A DNA stretch of 54,473 nt, from contig JACQZV010000056.1 in the NCBI GenBank assembly GCA_016213695.1, forward strand, positions 1-54,473. The letters are read 5' to 3'. Position numbers and translations under genes: made by a program. The first letter of the stretch is position 1, and every line of letters begins with the position of its first letter. Shown here piece by piece: positions 37,980 to 47,224 of this stretch. The notes under the pieces were generated by a model that did no database searches, had not been told where the DNA came from, and saw nothing but the letters and a program-made list of their open reading frames with translations. The stretch is from Acidobacteriota bacterium (GTDB lineage Bacteria; Acidobacteriota; Vicinamibacteria; Vicinamibacterales; UBA2999).

Positions 37980-39134
37980 GTGTCCTATACGCACGCCATC
38001 CAGTCGAAGCTCGCCTCGTCCGGCGTGACCATCTTCTCCGTGATGTCGCAGCTTGCGCAGGAGGTGGGCGCCATCAATCTCGGCCAGGGGTTTCCCGACT
38101 TCAACTGCGCGCCCGAGCTGACCGACGCCGTGGCGCGCGCGATGCGCGAGGGACACAACCAGTACGCGCCGATGCTTGGCGCGTATCCGCTGCGCGAAGC
38201 GCTGGCCCGCAAGATCGAACTGCTGTACGGCCGCCGGTACGATCCCGTGACCGAGATCTGCGTGACGTCCGGCGCCACCGAAGGGCTCTTCAGCACGCTG
38301 ACCGCGCTCGTCAGACCGGGCGATGAGGTGCTGCTGTTCCAGCCCGCCTACGACTCGTATGCGCCCGCCGTTCAGCTGAGTGGGGGCACGCCGGTGTACG
38401 TCACGCTCCGCCGGCCCGACTACCGCGTCGACTGGGACGAGGTGCGCCGCGCGATCACCCCGCGCACGCGGGTGATCCTTCTCAATTCGCCGCACAACCC
38501 CACCGGGATGGTGCTCGACGCAGGCGACATGCGCGAGCTGGCGGGCGTCCTCGGGCAGACCGACGCCGTGGTCGTGTCCGACGAGGTCTACGAGCACATC
38601 GTGTTCGACGGCGCCCGTCACGAGAGCGTGGCGCGCTATCCGGAGATTGCCGAGCGCGCGGTGGTGATCAGTTCCTTCGGCAAGACGTATCACACGACCG
38701 GCTGGAAGATTGGTTACTGCGCGGCGCCGCCGGCGCTGGCCGCCGAGGTGGCGCGGGTGCATCAGTGGGTGACCTATGCGGTCAACACACCGATCCAGCG
38801 CGCCTACGCTGACATGGTCTCGCGCGATCCCGGATGCGAGCAGGTGACGTCGTTCTACCAGGCGAAGCGCGATCTGTTCCTGGACCTGATCAAAGACTCG
38901 CGCTTCCGCCCGCTCGCGAGTCGCGGTACGTTCTTTCAGGTCGTGGATTATTCCGCGATCACCGACGAGCGCGACGCGGAGTTTGCGATTCGCCTCACGC
39001 GCGAGCACGGCGTCGCCGCGATTCCGATTTCGCCGTTTCTCGCAGGGGTGGATCCGGGGCCGGTGCTGCGCTTCTGTTTCGCCAAGCGCGACGAGACGCT
39101 GGCAGCGGCGGCTGAACGGCTCCGGCGGGTATGA
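37980..39134 (+). CDS. Methionine/kynurenine-type aminotransferase (class I/II, YbdL-like)
   Basis: A 384-aa PLP fold-type I aminotransferase. It has INLGQGFPDFNCAPEL at the start, VTSGATEGLF, LNSPHNPTGMVL, VVSDEVYEHIVFDG, the PLP lysine K235 in SSFGKTYHTTGWKIGY and the C-terminal LRFCFAKRDETL. The GQGFPDF and SFGKTYHTTGWKIGY texts fit the YbdL/kynurenine aminotransferase group, which acts on methionine and other hydrophobic or sulfur amino acids, sometimes in methionine salvage. The start is GTG 37980. The stop overlaps the next gene as ATGA. Precise substrate not certain. Confidence 0.88.
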   Translation: MSYTHAIQSKLASSGVTIFSVMSQLAQEVGAINLGQGFPDFNCAPELTDAVARAMREGHNQYAPMLGAYPLREALARKIELLYGRRYDPVTEICVTSGATEGLFSTLTALVRPGDEVLLFQPAYDSYAPAVQLSGGTPVYVTLRRPDYRVDWDEVRRAITPRTRVILLNSPHNPTGMVLDAGDMRELAGVLGQTDAVVVSDEVYEHIVFDGARHESVARYPEIAERAVVISSFGKTYHTTGWKIGYCAAPPALAAEVARVHQWVTYAVNTPIQRAYADMVSRDPGCEQVTSFYQAKRDLFLDLIKDSRFRPLASRGTFFQVVDYSAITDERDAEFAIRLTREHGVAAIPISPFLAGVDPGPVLRFCFAKRDETLAAAAERLRRV

Positions 39135-40033
39135 CGGTGGCTGCGGTCAGGGCCCTTTTCTTTCTTCCTCCGTCCGTCTTCCTCCTGACAGGGCTTGTTC
39201 AGAGCGATCGCCCGCTTCCGGACCCCGACACGTTCTACCGCGCCGTGCGCGAGAATCTCGTGCGTGCCGAACGGCTCACGCACCTCTACACCTACAAGGA
39301 ACGCCGGACCGATGTGCATACCAATCCCTTCGGTCGCCTGGGCACCGGCGGGCTGAGCCTGTACGAGGTGTATCCCTCGCCGATGCGGCGGCTGCTGTAC
39401 CGGCGACTGGTGGCGCGCGACGGGAGGCCGGTCAGCGGCGAGGACCTCGCCGAGCAGGATCGACAGTACCGCGAGCGCGTGGCCGGCGTGCAGCGCGACA
39501 GCGGCGGCGACGTGCAAGGGCTCCTCGGTCAACAGTCGGAAGACGCGCGGCAGCGCCGCCAGCGCGCCATCGATGACGTCGTCGACGCGCTCGCGTTCGA
39601 GGTGAAAGGGCGTACGACCGAGAGCGGCGCGCCCGCCATTGTGATCGCCTTTGCGCCCAGGCCGGGCGCGAGGCCCGTCACACGACAGGGACGCACCGCG
39701 CAGAAGTTCGCCGGGACGATCTGGGTGGACGAAGCGGCCGCGGAGGTGATGCGCGTCGAGGCCACGTCGACCGACGATATTTCGTATGGCTTGGGCCTGG
39801 TCGCGCGGCTGAACGCGGGCACGAAGGCGACCGTCTCCCGGCGCCGCGTGGACGACCAGGTGTGGATGCCGACGGCGCTCACCCTGGACGGCCGCGGCCG
39901 CGCCCTGCTCCTGCGCCGGCTCGTCGTGGACTACGCGATTGAATGGTTCGAGTACCGGCGCCTGCCGGGGGAGTCACTGGCGCCGTTTCTGGACCCGCGG
40001 GTACACAGCCAGCCCGGCAGCCGCCCACAGTAG
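39131..40033 (+). CDS. Hypothetical exported protein
   Basis: A 300-aa protein with an N-terminal hydrophobic stretch (ALFFLPPSVFLLTGLV), probably a signal peptide. The remainder alternates strands and charged helices. The segment FAGTIWVDEAAAEVMRVEAT followed by basic strands recalls outer-membrane lipoprotein carrier (LolA-like) beta-sheets, but I do not claim the family. It overlaps the aminotransferase stop by ATGA. Its 3' end overlaps the convergent membrane-protein gene by 60 bases. Confidence 0.6.
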   Translation: MTVAAVRALFFLPPSVFLLTGLVQSDRPLPDPDTFYRAVRENLVRAERLTHLYTYKERRTDVHTNPFGRLGTGGLSLYEVYPSPMRRLLYRRLVARDGRPVSGEDLAEQDRQYRERVAGVQRDSGGDVQGLLGQQSEDARQRRQRAIDDVVDALAFEVKGRTTESGAPAIVIAFAPRPGARPVTRQGRTAQKFAGTIWVDEAAAEVMRVEATSTDDISYGLGLVARLNAGTKATVSRRRVDDQVWMPTALTLDGRGRALLLRRLVVDYAIEWFEYRRLPGESLAPFLDPRVHSQPGSRPQ

Positions 40034-40951
40034 CGCGCGGATGCGCCGGGCGAGCGCCAGCGCGCCGCCGCCGGCCAGGCCGAGCGCGCCGACCACGGCC
40101 GCATTCGACGCTTCGAGGGCGCCGATGTTGCCCGGAATCGCCGCCGACGCGACGCTCGCCAGCCGCGCGAATGTCTCGACCGCCAGGCCCTCGATGATCC
40201 CGATCGGCCGGCCGATGGCCCAGAAGACGAGCCACACCTCCACCGCCATCAGGCCGTAGCAGCAGACCGCGAGCGCCGTCAGGATGACGAGCCGGCGGCG
40301 GTCGCCGCGCAGCAGCTGCAGCAGCACGTCTTCCACCGCCAGGATGAACCGGATCGCACGCGAGGTCCCGAGCCGGCGCCGCGTCGCGCGATCGAGGGCC
40401 GCGACCAGCCGCCCCAGGTAGTCGCCCGGCCGGCGGCGCGCCATGATCCAGGCCATCGTGAGGATGACGATTGCGGCGAGGATCAGCAGCCTGAACACGG
40501 TATCCCACGCGCCCGGCATCGACAGGCGGGTAACCGCCACCAGCGAAATCAGCGCAGCGATGACGATGCCGATCACGGCAAAGGCGAGGCGTTCGAGCGC
40601 CACCGCTGCGGTGGTCACCTCAGGCGCCACGCGATCGTAGAGGAGCACGACCTTCAGCGGCTCTCCGGCGAGACCACGAATCGTGAAGAAGGCGATCGCA
40701 TCGGCGGCCAGCCGCACGCGGAGCAGGCGCGTGAACGGCGGCCGCGCGGCGTCAGGGAAGGCGATGGCCCAGCCCCAGGTGCGCAGCACCTGCCAGAACG
40801 TGCCCGGCACCAGAATGACGGGCAGGGAGAGGCCGAGACGGCTCGCGGTGTCGAGTGTCTCCTCGAGGTCGATGTAAATGAGGGTGACGATGAAGAGGAC
40901 GATGCCGATGACAATGGCCACCATCGACACGATCTGCGGCACCGACCGCAT
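39974..40951 (-). CDS. Flippase-like / lysylphosphatidylglycerol synthase TM-region family membrane protein
   Basis: About 325 aa with seven or eight membrane helices (SMVAIVIGIVLFIVTLIYID, VIGIVIAALISLVAV, LLILAAIVILTMAWIMA and more). The motif FTIRGLAGEPLKVVLLY corresponds to the conserved polar region of the UPF0104/LPG-synthase TM family, and AIPGNIGALEASNAAVVGAL to its conserved C-terminal G-x-x-E helix. Members are thought to move polyprenyl- or phospholipid-linked substrates. ATG 40951 is preferred over the adjoining GTG 40954. It follows the RRM gene by about 10 bases on the same strand, and its last 60 bases overlap the convergent hypothetical gene. Confidence 0.75.
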   Translation of the reverse strand: MRSVPQIVSMVAIVIGIVLFIVTLIYIDLEETLDTASRLGLSLPVILVPGTFWQVLRTWGWAIAFPDAARPPFTRLLRVRLAADAIAFFTIRGLAGEPLKVVLLYDRVAPEVTTAAVALERLAFAVIGIVIAALISLVAVTRLSMPGAWDTVFRLLILAAIVILTMAWIMARRRPGDYLGRLVAALDRATRRRLGTSRAIRFILAVEDVLLQLLRGDRRRLVILTALAVCCYGLMAVEVWLVFWAIGRPIGIIEGLAVETFARLASVASAAIPGNIGALEASNAAVVGALGLAGGGALALARRIRALLWAAAGLAVYPRVQKRRQ

Positions 40952-40961
40952 CACTCAGCCA

Positions 40962-41609
40962 CTAAGTCTGATCGTCGCTTCCGTCGTCGTCGGGCACCGC
41001 GGGGGTTTCGTCCACTTCGTCCGCGGCACGTGTGGCCACGTTATCGATTTCAGCGGCGTCGTCGCCGACGAGGTCGTCAACGTCGTAGATGCGCCCGCCG
41101 GTCCGTTCCTTGATGGGCCCGCGCGGCTTGTATTCCTGCTGCTGGCCCTTCTTGCCGCGCAGGCGCTTGGGTGGTGCCGGGGGGCCGAAGTTGGCGGAGC
41201 GATCGCGCGGTCCACCCGGACCGCCGGGCCGCGGAGCAAATCCGCCGCCGCCGAAGCCACCGCCACCGAAGCCGCCGCCGAAGCCGCCACCCGGGCGTGG
41301 ACCGGGCGGGCCGCCCGGTCGCGGTCCGCGAAAGCCGCCGGGCGGGCCCGGGGGCCGATCTTCGCGCGCACGCGCCTCGCTGACGGCCAGATTCCGTCCC
41401 TGGAACGGCTGCGCGTCGAATTTGCGGATCACTTCTTCCGCGAGCGCGCGCTCGACGAACTCGACGAACGCGAACCCACGTGGCCGGCCGGTTTCGCGAT
41501 CGACCGGCATGACAACGTGGGACGGTTCCGCGATCGGCGCGAAGTGGGCCCGGAGATCCGCTTCCGTCGCGCTGTAAGGCAGGTTGCCGATGAAGAGCCG
41601 GACTCCCAA
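40962..41609 (-). CDS. RRM-domain RNA-binding protein with glycine-rich tail
   Basis: A 215-aa protein. Residues 1-82 are one RRM with RNP2 LFIGNLP (5-11) and RNP1 RGFAFVEF (about 44-51). A Gly/Pro/Arg-rich low-complexity linker (about 88-135) follows, then a basic stretch (PPKRLRGKKGQQQEYKPRGP) and an acidic tail (VPDDDGSDDQT). Bacterial RRM proteins of this kind are often cold-induced RNA chaperones. The disordered linker, like that of eukaryotic hnRNPs, could support condensation. The sequence resembles small Rbp proteins only in the first 90 residues, so this is an extended form. Confidence 0.9.
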   Translation of the reverse strand: MGVRLFIGNLPYSATEADLRAHFAPIAEPSHVVMPVDRETGRPRGFAFVEFVERALAEEVIRKFDAQPFQGRNLAVSEARAREDRPPGPPGGFRGPRPGGPPGPRPGGGFGGGFGGGGFGGGGFAPRPGGPGGPRDRSANFGPPAPPKRLRGKKGQQQEYKPRGPIKERTGGRIYDVDDLVGDDAAEIDNVATRAADEVDETPAVPDDDGSDDQT

Positions 41610-41663
41610 GGTTCCCCCGAAAAGGCCTAGAGATTGTATCCCAGGTCGGCGGGACCCACCGAG

Positions 41664-42761
41664 CTACCGTGCAAGGCTGTCGATGAAGTCGGCATACGTG
41701 GTCAGGAACCGGCGCTCGAAGGCCGCCGCAAACGGCTCGCCGCGCGCAATGTCCTGCAGGACCGCGCCGACGGCGCTTGCGCCGCCGCGCTCGAAGAGCG
41801 CGCCGACGATGGCGGCGCTCTGTGCGTAGGCCGCGCGCGCCTCACCGGTCGACAGCGTGCCGAAGCTCCCGGCGAGGCGCGCGAGCGGCAGGCGTGCATC
41901 GGAGCTCGCCAGCTCGCGGTCGGCCCAGGAGGCGCCGTCGGGCTCGAACATCACGGCGAGCCCCTCGTGCAGCCATGTGGGAACACCCTGGGGCGCCGCA
42001 CTCTGGATGAGCGCATGCGTGAATTCGTGCACGAGCACCCGCTCGAGCTCGCGCGAGCCGGCTTCGGTTCCGTGCACCGGGACGCGGATGCGGCCGTCGT
42101 AGGCGGCCGCCGCCCACTGGGGCGACCGCGTGATGTCGCGGAACTGTTGCTGCGTGTAGAGCACGACGGTGATGAGGTCTTCGGGATAGATCGAGAGCGC
42201 CGTGGCCACGCGCCAGTACGCGTCCTCGAGCACGTCGATCGCGCGGCCGGCCAGCGCTTCATCCGCGGGCCCTTCAAACAGGACCGTGAAATGCGAGCCG
42301 CGCGAGGCAAAGAAGCCGTCGTGCAGGGCCGCTTCGCGCCGCGCGGCCTCGAGCCGCGCCTGCAGCGTCTTGTCGGACGGTGCGTACTGGAGCGCCGCTT
42401 CGTACACCTGGATGGCGCCCGCCACGTCGCTGCCGCGATAGAGAATGCTGCCGAGGAGCAACGACGCGGGCGTGAGCGACGGCGCGAGCATCAGCGCGCG
42501 CTCGAGCGACTGGCGCGCTGCGGTCGGCTGGCCCAGCAGGAATGCCGCGACGCCCGCGCCCAGGTGCAGGGACGGGTCGCGCGGCTCGGCGTCGATCGCG
42601 GCCGCAAACGCCGCGGCCGCGTCTTGATGGCGGTTGTCACGGATGGCGTCCCACCCCTCGCGCGCGGCGGCTGCGGCGCGCGTCGGCAGGCCCTGGGCTC
42701 CCGCGCCCGCGGCCAGCAGCGCGGCCCCGAGCGCCAAGGCGACAGCACGGCGCCAGTGCAT
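41664..42761 (-). CDS. Exported TPR protein with C-terminal gluzincin (peptidase MA-like) domain
   Basis: A 365-aa protein. Residues 1-22 are a signal peptide (ALALGAALLAAGAGAQG). Residues about 30-145 are TPR repeats (AFAAAIDAEPRDPSLHLGAGVAA then ALQYAPSDKTLQARLE). Residues 155-365 are a metallopeptidase domain with HEFTH at 245-249 and the downstream glutamate in TWLHEGLAV (E266), the gluzincin arrangement. It probably acts in the periplasm; substrate unknown. The start ATG 42761 is 36 bases from the divergent aat start. The frame is open far upstream on this strand, but there it is only antisense to aat. Confidence 0.85.
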   Translation of the reverse strand: MHWRRAVALALGAALLAAGAGAQGLPTRAAAAAREGWDAIRDNRHQDAAAAFAAAIDAEPRDPSLHLGAGVAAFLLGQPTAARQSLERALMLAPSLTPASLLLGSILYRGSDVAGAIQVYEAALQYAPSDKTLQARLEAARREAALHDGFFASRGSHFTVLFEGPADEALAGRAIDVLEDAYWRVATALSIYPEDLITVVLYTQQQFRDITRSPQWAAAAYDGRIRVPVHGTEAGSRELERVLVHEFTHALIQSAAPQGVPTWLHEGLAVMFEPDGASWADRELASSDARLPLARLAGSFGTLSTGEARAAYAQSAAIVGALFERGGASAVGAVLQDIARGEPFAAAFERRFLTTYADFIDSLAR

Positions 42762-42797
42762 CGACGTAATCCTAAACCAAGTCACAATCATGACAGG

Positions 42798-43511
42798 GTG
42801 ATTCCGTGGTTGACGGCCGCTGACGCGTTTCCGCCGGTGACGAGCGCGCTGCGCGAGCCGAACGGGCTGCTGGCGGCAGGCGCCGATCTCTCCCCGGAGC
42901 GGCTGCTCGACGCCTACGCGCGCGGCATCTTTCCGTGGTTCGGCGACGGCGACCCGCTGCTGTGGTGGAGCCCCGACCCGCGGATGGTGCTCTGGACGCG
43001 CGACTTCCACGTGTCGCGCTCGCTCGGTCGGACGCTGCGCTCCGGTGGCTATGCCGTGACGCTCGACAGGGCGTTTCGCGACGTCGTGAGCGGCTGCGCC
43101 GAGCCCCGGCCTGGACAGGAGGGGACCTGGATTACCGGGGAGATGATCGACGCCTATCACCGCCTGGCCGCTCTGGGCTATGCGCACTCCGTGGAGGTGT
43201 GGCGCGACGCGGAGCTCGCCGGCGGGGTGTACGGCGTGGCGCTCGGGCGGATGTTCTACGGCGAATCGATGTTCAGCCGGCTCCCGGATGGCTCCAAGGT
43301 GGCCCTTGCGTGTCTTGCACGGCAGCTGACGCGCTGGGGTGTTGAACTGATCGACTGCCAGATGTCGACGGCGCACCTGACGTCGCTCGGCGCGCGGGAG
43401 ATTCCGCGGACGGAGTTCCTGCGGCACGTCGAGCGGCTGGTGACGCAGCCCCCCGTTCCCTCGCCGTGGACGCTGGACGCGGATCTGGCGGGGATGCCTG
43501 TGAGAAAATAG
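42798..43511 (+). CDS. aat: Leucyl/phenylalanyl-tRNA-protein transferase
   Basis: A 237-aa enzyme that adds Leu or Phe from tRNA to N-terminal Arg/Lys, making N-degrons. Landmarks are IPWLTAADAFPPVTSAL, GLLAAGADLSPERLLDAYARGIFPWF, LLWWSPDPRMVL, GEMIDAYHRLAALGYAHSVE, GVYGVALGRMFYGESMFSR and ELIDCQMSTAHLTSLGA. GTG 42798 gives the usual start MIPWL. It is first in aat-clpS-clpA-pdxH, so the maker, adaptor and unfoldase of the N-degron pathway are encoded together. Confidence 0.96.
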   Translation: MIPWLTAADAFPPVTSALREPNGLLAAGADLSPERLLDAYARGIFPWFGDGDPLLWWSPDPRMVLWTRDFHVSRSLGRTLRSGGYAVTLDRAFRDVVSGCAEPRPGQEGTWITGEMIDAYHRLAALGYAHSVEVWRDAELAGGVYGVALGRMFYGESMFSRLPDGSKVALACLARQLTRWGVELIDCQMSTAHLTSLGAREIPRTEFLRHVERLVTQPPVPSPWTLDADLAGMPVRK

Positions 43512-43518
43512 AGCAGCG

Positions 43519-43854
43519 GTGAGCACCGGTCCCAGCGACTTCACCCTCGCGGAGACGCGCAGCGAGCAGCAGGTCGCGCGCCCGCGGATGTGGCGCGTGC
43601 TGCTGCACAATGACGACTACACGACGCAGGACTTCGTGGTGTGGGTGCTTGAGACGATCTTTCACAAACCGCGCGCCGAGGCGTTCCAGATCATGATGAG
43701 CGTGCACCGCTCGGGCCTCGGCGTGGCGGGGGTTTTCACCCACGATGCCGCCGAGACGAAGGTGAAGGCCACGGAGAAGGTCGCGGAGGAGCACGAGTTT
43801 CCGCTGCTCGTGACGATGGAACCCGAACCGGAGTCGGAACACGTCAGTCCATAA
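43519..43854 (+). CDS. clpS: ClpS adaptor for N-degron recognition
   Basis: A 111-aa adaptor. The core motif WRVLLHNDDYTTQDFVVWVL carries the N-D-D residues that hold the alpha-amino group of the substrate. KPRAEAFQIMMSVHRSG and HEFPLLVTMEPE complete the fold. The N-terminal extension (about 22 residues) is flexible and enters the ClpA pore. The start is GTG 43519, 7 bases after aat. The gap to clpA is one base. Confidence 0.95.
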   Translation: MSTGPSDFTLAETRSEQQVARPRMWRVLLHNDDYTTQDFVVWVLETIFHKPRAEAFQIMMSVHRSGLGVAGVFTHDAAETKVKATEKVAEEHEFPLLVTMEPEPESEHVSP

Positions 43855-43855
43855 C

Positions 43856-46096
43856 ATGTCCCAACCCCCTGTGCCGTTTGCGCCCGAGACGCTCGACACG
43901 ATTCAGCGCGCGTTTCGGCTGGCCACCGAGCGGCGGCACGATGCCGTCGGCCTCGAGCACCTGCTGCGATCGGCCACCGACGAGCCGCACGCCCGCCAGG
44001 TGCTGGCGACGTGCGGGGTGGATCTGGACGCGCTGACGACGCAGCTCGATGAGGTGCTGGCGAAAGCGTTCACGCCGGTGCCGCCACCCGGAACGAGCGA
44101 GCCTGAGCCGACGGTGGGGTTCGATCGTGTCATTCAGCAGGCGATCGTGCACGCGGCGGTCTCGAGCGCGAAGCACGTCGATACCGGCAGCCTGCTCGTG
44201 TTCCTGCTGCAGGAAGAGGAGAGCCACGCGGCGTACTTCCTGCGGCGCCAGGGGGTCGATCGGCTGACGCTGCTGCGCGTGATCTCGCATGGCGGCGCGC
44301 CTCAGCCCGCCTCGGAACAGCCGGCCGAGGGCGAGGGCGCGGTGGTGCCCGCGCCGAAGGATCCGCTCGAGGCGTATGCGACCGACCTGGTCGCGCGCGC
44401 GGCGGCGGGACGGATCGATCCGCTCATCGGCCGCCGCCTCGAGCTCGAGCGCATGCTCCAGGTGCTCTGCCGGCGGCGGAAGAACAATCCGCTGCTGGTC
44501 GGGGAGCCGGGCGTCGGCAAGACGGCGCTGGCCGAAGGGCTGGCGCTGCTCATCCATCAGGGCGAGGTGCCCGACGCGCTCAAGGGTGCCAAGGTGTACG
44601 CGCTCGATCTCGGGGCACTGCTCGCGGGCACCCGCTATCGCGGCGACTTCGAGGAGCGCGTCAAGCAGGTGATCGAGCGGCTCGAGGGCGAGCCGAACGC
44701 GATCCTGTTCATCGACGAGATTCACTCGCTCGTCGGCGCGGGCGCGGCTTCCGGTGGGGCGATGGACGCTGGAAACCTCCTCAAGCCGGCGCTCGCCAAC
44801 GGCACGCTGCGGTGCATCGGCTCGACCACCTTCAGCGACGTGAAGCAGTCGTTCGACCGCGACCGCGCGCTGTCGCGCCGCTTTCAGAAAATCGACGTGC
44901 TCGAGCCGTCCGAGAGCGACACCCTCGACATCCTGAAAGGCCTTCGGCCGCATTACGAATCGCATCACGGCGTGACCTACACCGACGCGGCGCTCGAGAG
45001 CGCCGTGGCGCTGTCGGCGAAGCATCTGAAGGACCTGCACCTGCCCGACAAGGCGATCGACGTCCTCGACGAGTCGGGCGCCGCACAGAAGCTGAAGCCG
45101 GCCGGCGCGCGTGCGGGGGCGATCGGACCGGCAGAGGTCGAGGAGATCGTCGCCAAGATGGCGCGCGTGCCGGTGCAGGCGGTGTCGACCGACGACCGCC
45201 GGGCGCTGGCGAATCTCGACGTCGAGCTGAAGCAGGTGATCTTCGGGCAGGACGGCGCGATTGACGCCGTGGCCTCCGCCATCAAGCTGTCGCGCTCGGG
45301 GCTGCGGTCGCCGGACAAGCCGATCGGCAACTTCCTGTTCACGGGGCCGACCGGCGTCGGCAAGACGGAGCTGGCGCGTCAGCTCGGCCGGATTCTCGGT
45401 GTCGAGTTCCTCCGCTTCGACATGTCCGAGTACATGGAGAAGCACGCCGTGTCGCGGCTGATCGGCGCGCCGCCAGGCTACGTCGGCTACGAGGAGGGCG
45501 GGCTGCTGATCGACGCCGTCCGGCGATCGCCGCACGCGGTGCTCCTCCTCGACGAAATCGAGAAGGCGCACCCGGACCTCTACAGCATCCTGCTGCAGGT
45601 CATGGACCATGCGACGCTGACCGACTCGCACGGGCGGAAGGCCGACTTCCGGCACGTCATCCTCATCATGACGACCAACGTCGGCGCGCGCGACCTGTCG
45701 GACCGGCGCATGGGGTTCGGCGAGGCGGGCGTCGGCGCGTCCTCGCGCGGCGCGCTCGAGCGGGCGTTCATGCCGGAGTTCCGCAACCGCCTTGACGCCG
45801 TCGTGCACTTCCAGGCGCTCGGCACCCCCGAGATCGAACGCGTCGTCGACAAGCAGATCGACGAGCTGCGGGCGCTCATCGCGCCCAAGCGCGTGCGCAT
45901 CGAATTGGAGCCGGCTGCCCGGACGTGGCTCGCCGCCACGGGGTTCGATCGCGCGTTCGGCGCGCGGCCGATGGCACGGCTCATCGAGCGCACGATCAAG
46001 AAGCCGCTCTCCGACATGCTGCTGTTCGGTACGCTCGGGGAAGATGGCACCGTGCGCATCGTGCTGGAGGACGACCGGATCCAGCTCCGCACATGA
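43856..46096 (+). CDS. clpA: ATP-dependent Clp protease ATPase subunit ClpA
   Basis: A 746-aa AAA+ unfoldase with two ATPase rings. The N domain (about 1-150) binds ClpS. D1 has Walker A GEPGVGKT near 216, Walker [15 protein letters not shown] and pore loop text [15 protein letters not shown]2 has GPTGVGKT near 497, pore loop GYVGYEEGG and [15 protein letters not shown]. The missing middle domain separates ClpA from ClpB. It feeds substrates into ClpP, which is not in the window. The TGA overlaps the pdxH ATG as ATGA. Confidence 0.96.
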   Translation: MSQPPVPFAPETLDTIQRAFRLATERRHDAVGLEHLLRSATDEPHARQVLATCGVDLDALTTQLDEVLAKAFTPVPPPGTSEPEPTVGFDRVIQQAIVHAAVSSAKHVDTGSLLVFLLQEEESHAAYFLRRQGVDRLTLLRVISHGGAPQPASEQPAEGEGAVVPAPKDPLEAYATDLVARAAAGRIDPLIGRRLELERMLQVLCRRRKNNPLLVGEPGVGKTALAEGLALLIHQGEVPDALKGAKVYALDLGALLAGTRYRGDFEERVKQVIERLEGEPNAILFIDEIHSLVGAGAASGGAMDAGNLLKPALANGTLRCIGSTTFSDVKQSFDRDRALSRRFQKIDVLEPSESDTLDILKGLRPHYESHHGVTYTDAALESAVALSAKHLKDLHLPDKAIDVLDESGAAQKLKPAGARAGAIGPAEVEEIVAKMARVPVQAVSTDDRRALANLDVELKQVIFGQDGAIDAVASAIKLSRSGLRSPDKPIGNFLFTGPTGVGKTELARQLGRILGVEFLRFDMSEYMEKHAVSRLIGAPPGYVGYEEGGLLIDAVRRSPHAVLLLDEIEKAHPDLYSILLQVMDHATLTDSHGRKADFRHVILIMTTNVGARDLSDRRMGFGEAGVGASSRGALERAFMPEFRNRLDAVVHFQALGTPEIERVVDKQIDELRALIAPKRVRIELEPAARTWLAATGFDRAFGARPMARLIERTIKKPLSDMLLFGTLGEDGTVRIVLEDDRIQLRT

Positions 46097-46725
46097 GCCT
46101 GTCCGACATCCGCCGGGAGTACCTCGGCGAGCCGCTCGACGAACGGCGATCCGATCCCGATCCCTTTCAGCAATTCTCACGCTGGTTCGAGCAGGTGCGC
46201 CCGCTCGAGCAGGATCCGACGGCCATGGCGCTCGCCACCGCGACGAGGGAGGGCCGCCCATCGGTCCGTACCGTGCTCCTCAAGGCGGTTGACGCGCGCG
46301 GGTTCGTCTTCTTCACCAACTACGGCAGCCGCAAGGCGCGCGAGCTGGACGAGACCGGGCGCGGGAGCCTGCTGTTTGTCTGGCGTTCGGTGAACCGCCA
46401 GGTGCGCGTCAACGGGACGGTTGCGAAGGTCGCGGCGGAGGAGTCGGATGCGTACTTCGCCACGCGCCCGGTCGAGAGCCGCTGGAGCGTCTACGCCTCG
46501 CGCCAGAGCGAGCGCATCGACAGCCGCGAGGCGCTCGAGGCGCGTTACGAGGCGGCGCGCCGGCTGTACGGCGACCAGGTGCCGCGGCCTGACTGGTGGG
46601 GCGGCTACCGCGTCGCGCCGGACGAATTCGAATTCTGGCAGGGACGCGAGAGCCGGCTGCACGATCGGCTCCAGTATCGCAGGACGCCTGACGGGGCGTG
46701 GGTGAGGGAGCGGCTCGCACCCTGA
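46093..46725 (+). CDS. pdxH: Pyridoxamine 5'-phosphate oxidase PdxH
   Basis: A 210-aa FMN enzyme making pyridoxal phosphate from PNP or PMP. Landmarks are DIRREYLGEPLDE, PTAMALATATREGRPSVRTV, GFVFFTNYGSRKARELDE, ESRWSVYASRQSERI and the C-terminal PDWWGGYRVAPDEFEFWQG with RLHDR. It is translationally coupled to clpA by an ATGA overlap. A functional link to N-degron proteolysis is not obvious. Several PLP enzymes lie elsewhere in the window. Confidence 0.96.
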   Translation: MSLSDIRREYLGEPLDERRSDPDPFQQFSRWFEQVRPLEQDPTAMALATATREGRPSVRTVLLKAVDARGFVFFTNYGSRKARELDETGRGSLLFVWRSVNRQVRVNGTVAKVAAEESDAYFATRPVESRWSVYASRQSERIDSREALEARYEAARRLYGDQVPRPDWWGGYRVAPDEFEFWQGRESRLHDRLQYRRTPDGAWVRERLAP

Positions 46726-46741
46726 GTGACGTGACGTCCGA

Positions 46742-46773
46742 CGGAACGCCGAGGCGCTGAGGCACCGAGGTGC
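46742..46773. repeat. Octamer array downstream of pdxH
   Basis: Four 8-bp units: CGGAACGC, CGAGGCGC, TGAGGCAC and CGAGGTGC, the GAGGCAC type also seen at 1478-1509 and 24445-24468. It lies between the convergent pdxH and VapC genes. Confidence 0.6.
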
Positions 46774-46789
46774 ATCCCGGTGCCCGCGG

Positions 46790-47224
46790 TCAGCGTGCCG
46801 CGAGAGGATTCTCCCACTTCAACCCGTGAAACTTGAGGAAGTCGCCGTCGGTTGAGCACAGCGTCAGGCCATGCTCGATGGCCAGCGCGGCCAGGTGGGC
46901 ATCGGGCACCATGCGGCTCGACACGGCCCGCGGTTCGAGAAGGCTGCCGAGCACCTCGGCATGCCGGGCCCCGGGCAGGGGAATCCACGCGGCCTCGCAC
47001 GCCAACCACTCCCGCGCCTGGCGCCACGCGTCCGCCGGTGCGACGGCCCGTCGCAGGATGGCGGGATTGCTGACGATCCGCACGAACGCCAGCAGTGACG
47101 GCCACGGCAGCCCCACGCGGGCTGCACCGTTCAAACGGCCGTCGAGCCACTGACGAGCGGTCTCGTGCTCCGGTGCGGCACGATTGGCCGCGTAGACGAG
47201 GATGTTGGCGTCGACGAGGATCAC
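46790..47224 (-). CDS. vapC: VapC-type PIN ribonuclease toxin
   Basis: A 144-aa PIN domain with the residue pattern of the larger VapC group: D in MILVDANILVYAANR (residue 5), E in the helix following WPSLLAFVRIV (replaced by a non-acidic position there, so the second acid may be supplied elsewhere), D in VPDAHLAALAIEHG (near 108) and D in LCSTDGDFLKF. It overlaps the antitoxin stop by ATGA. Such toxins cut specific tRNAs or the sarcin-ricin loop. Confidence 0.85.
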   Translation of the reverse strand: MILVDANILVYAANRAAPEHETARQWLDGRLNGAARVGLPWPSLLAFVRIVSNPAILRRAVAPADAWRQAREWLACEAAWIPLPGARHAEVLGSLLEPRAVSSRMVPDAHLAALAIEHGLTLCSTDGDFLKFHGLKWENPLAAR

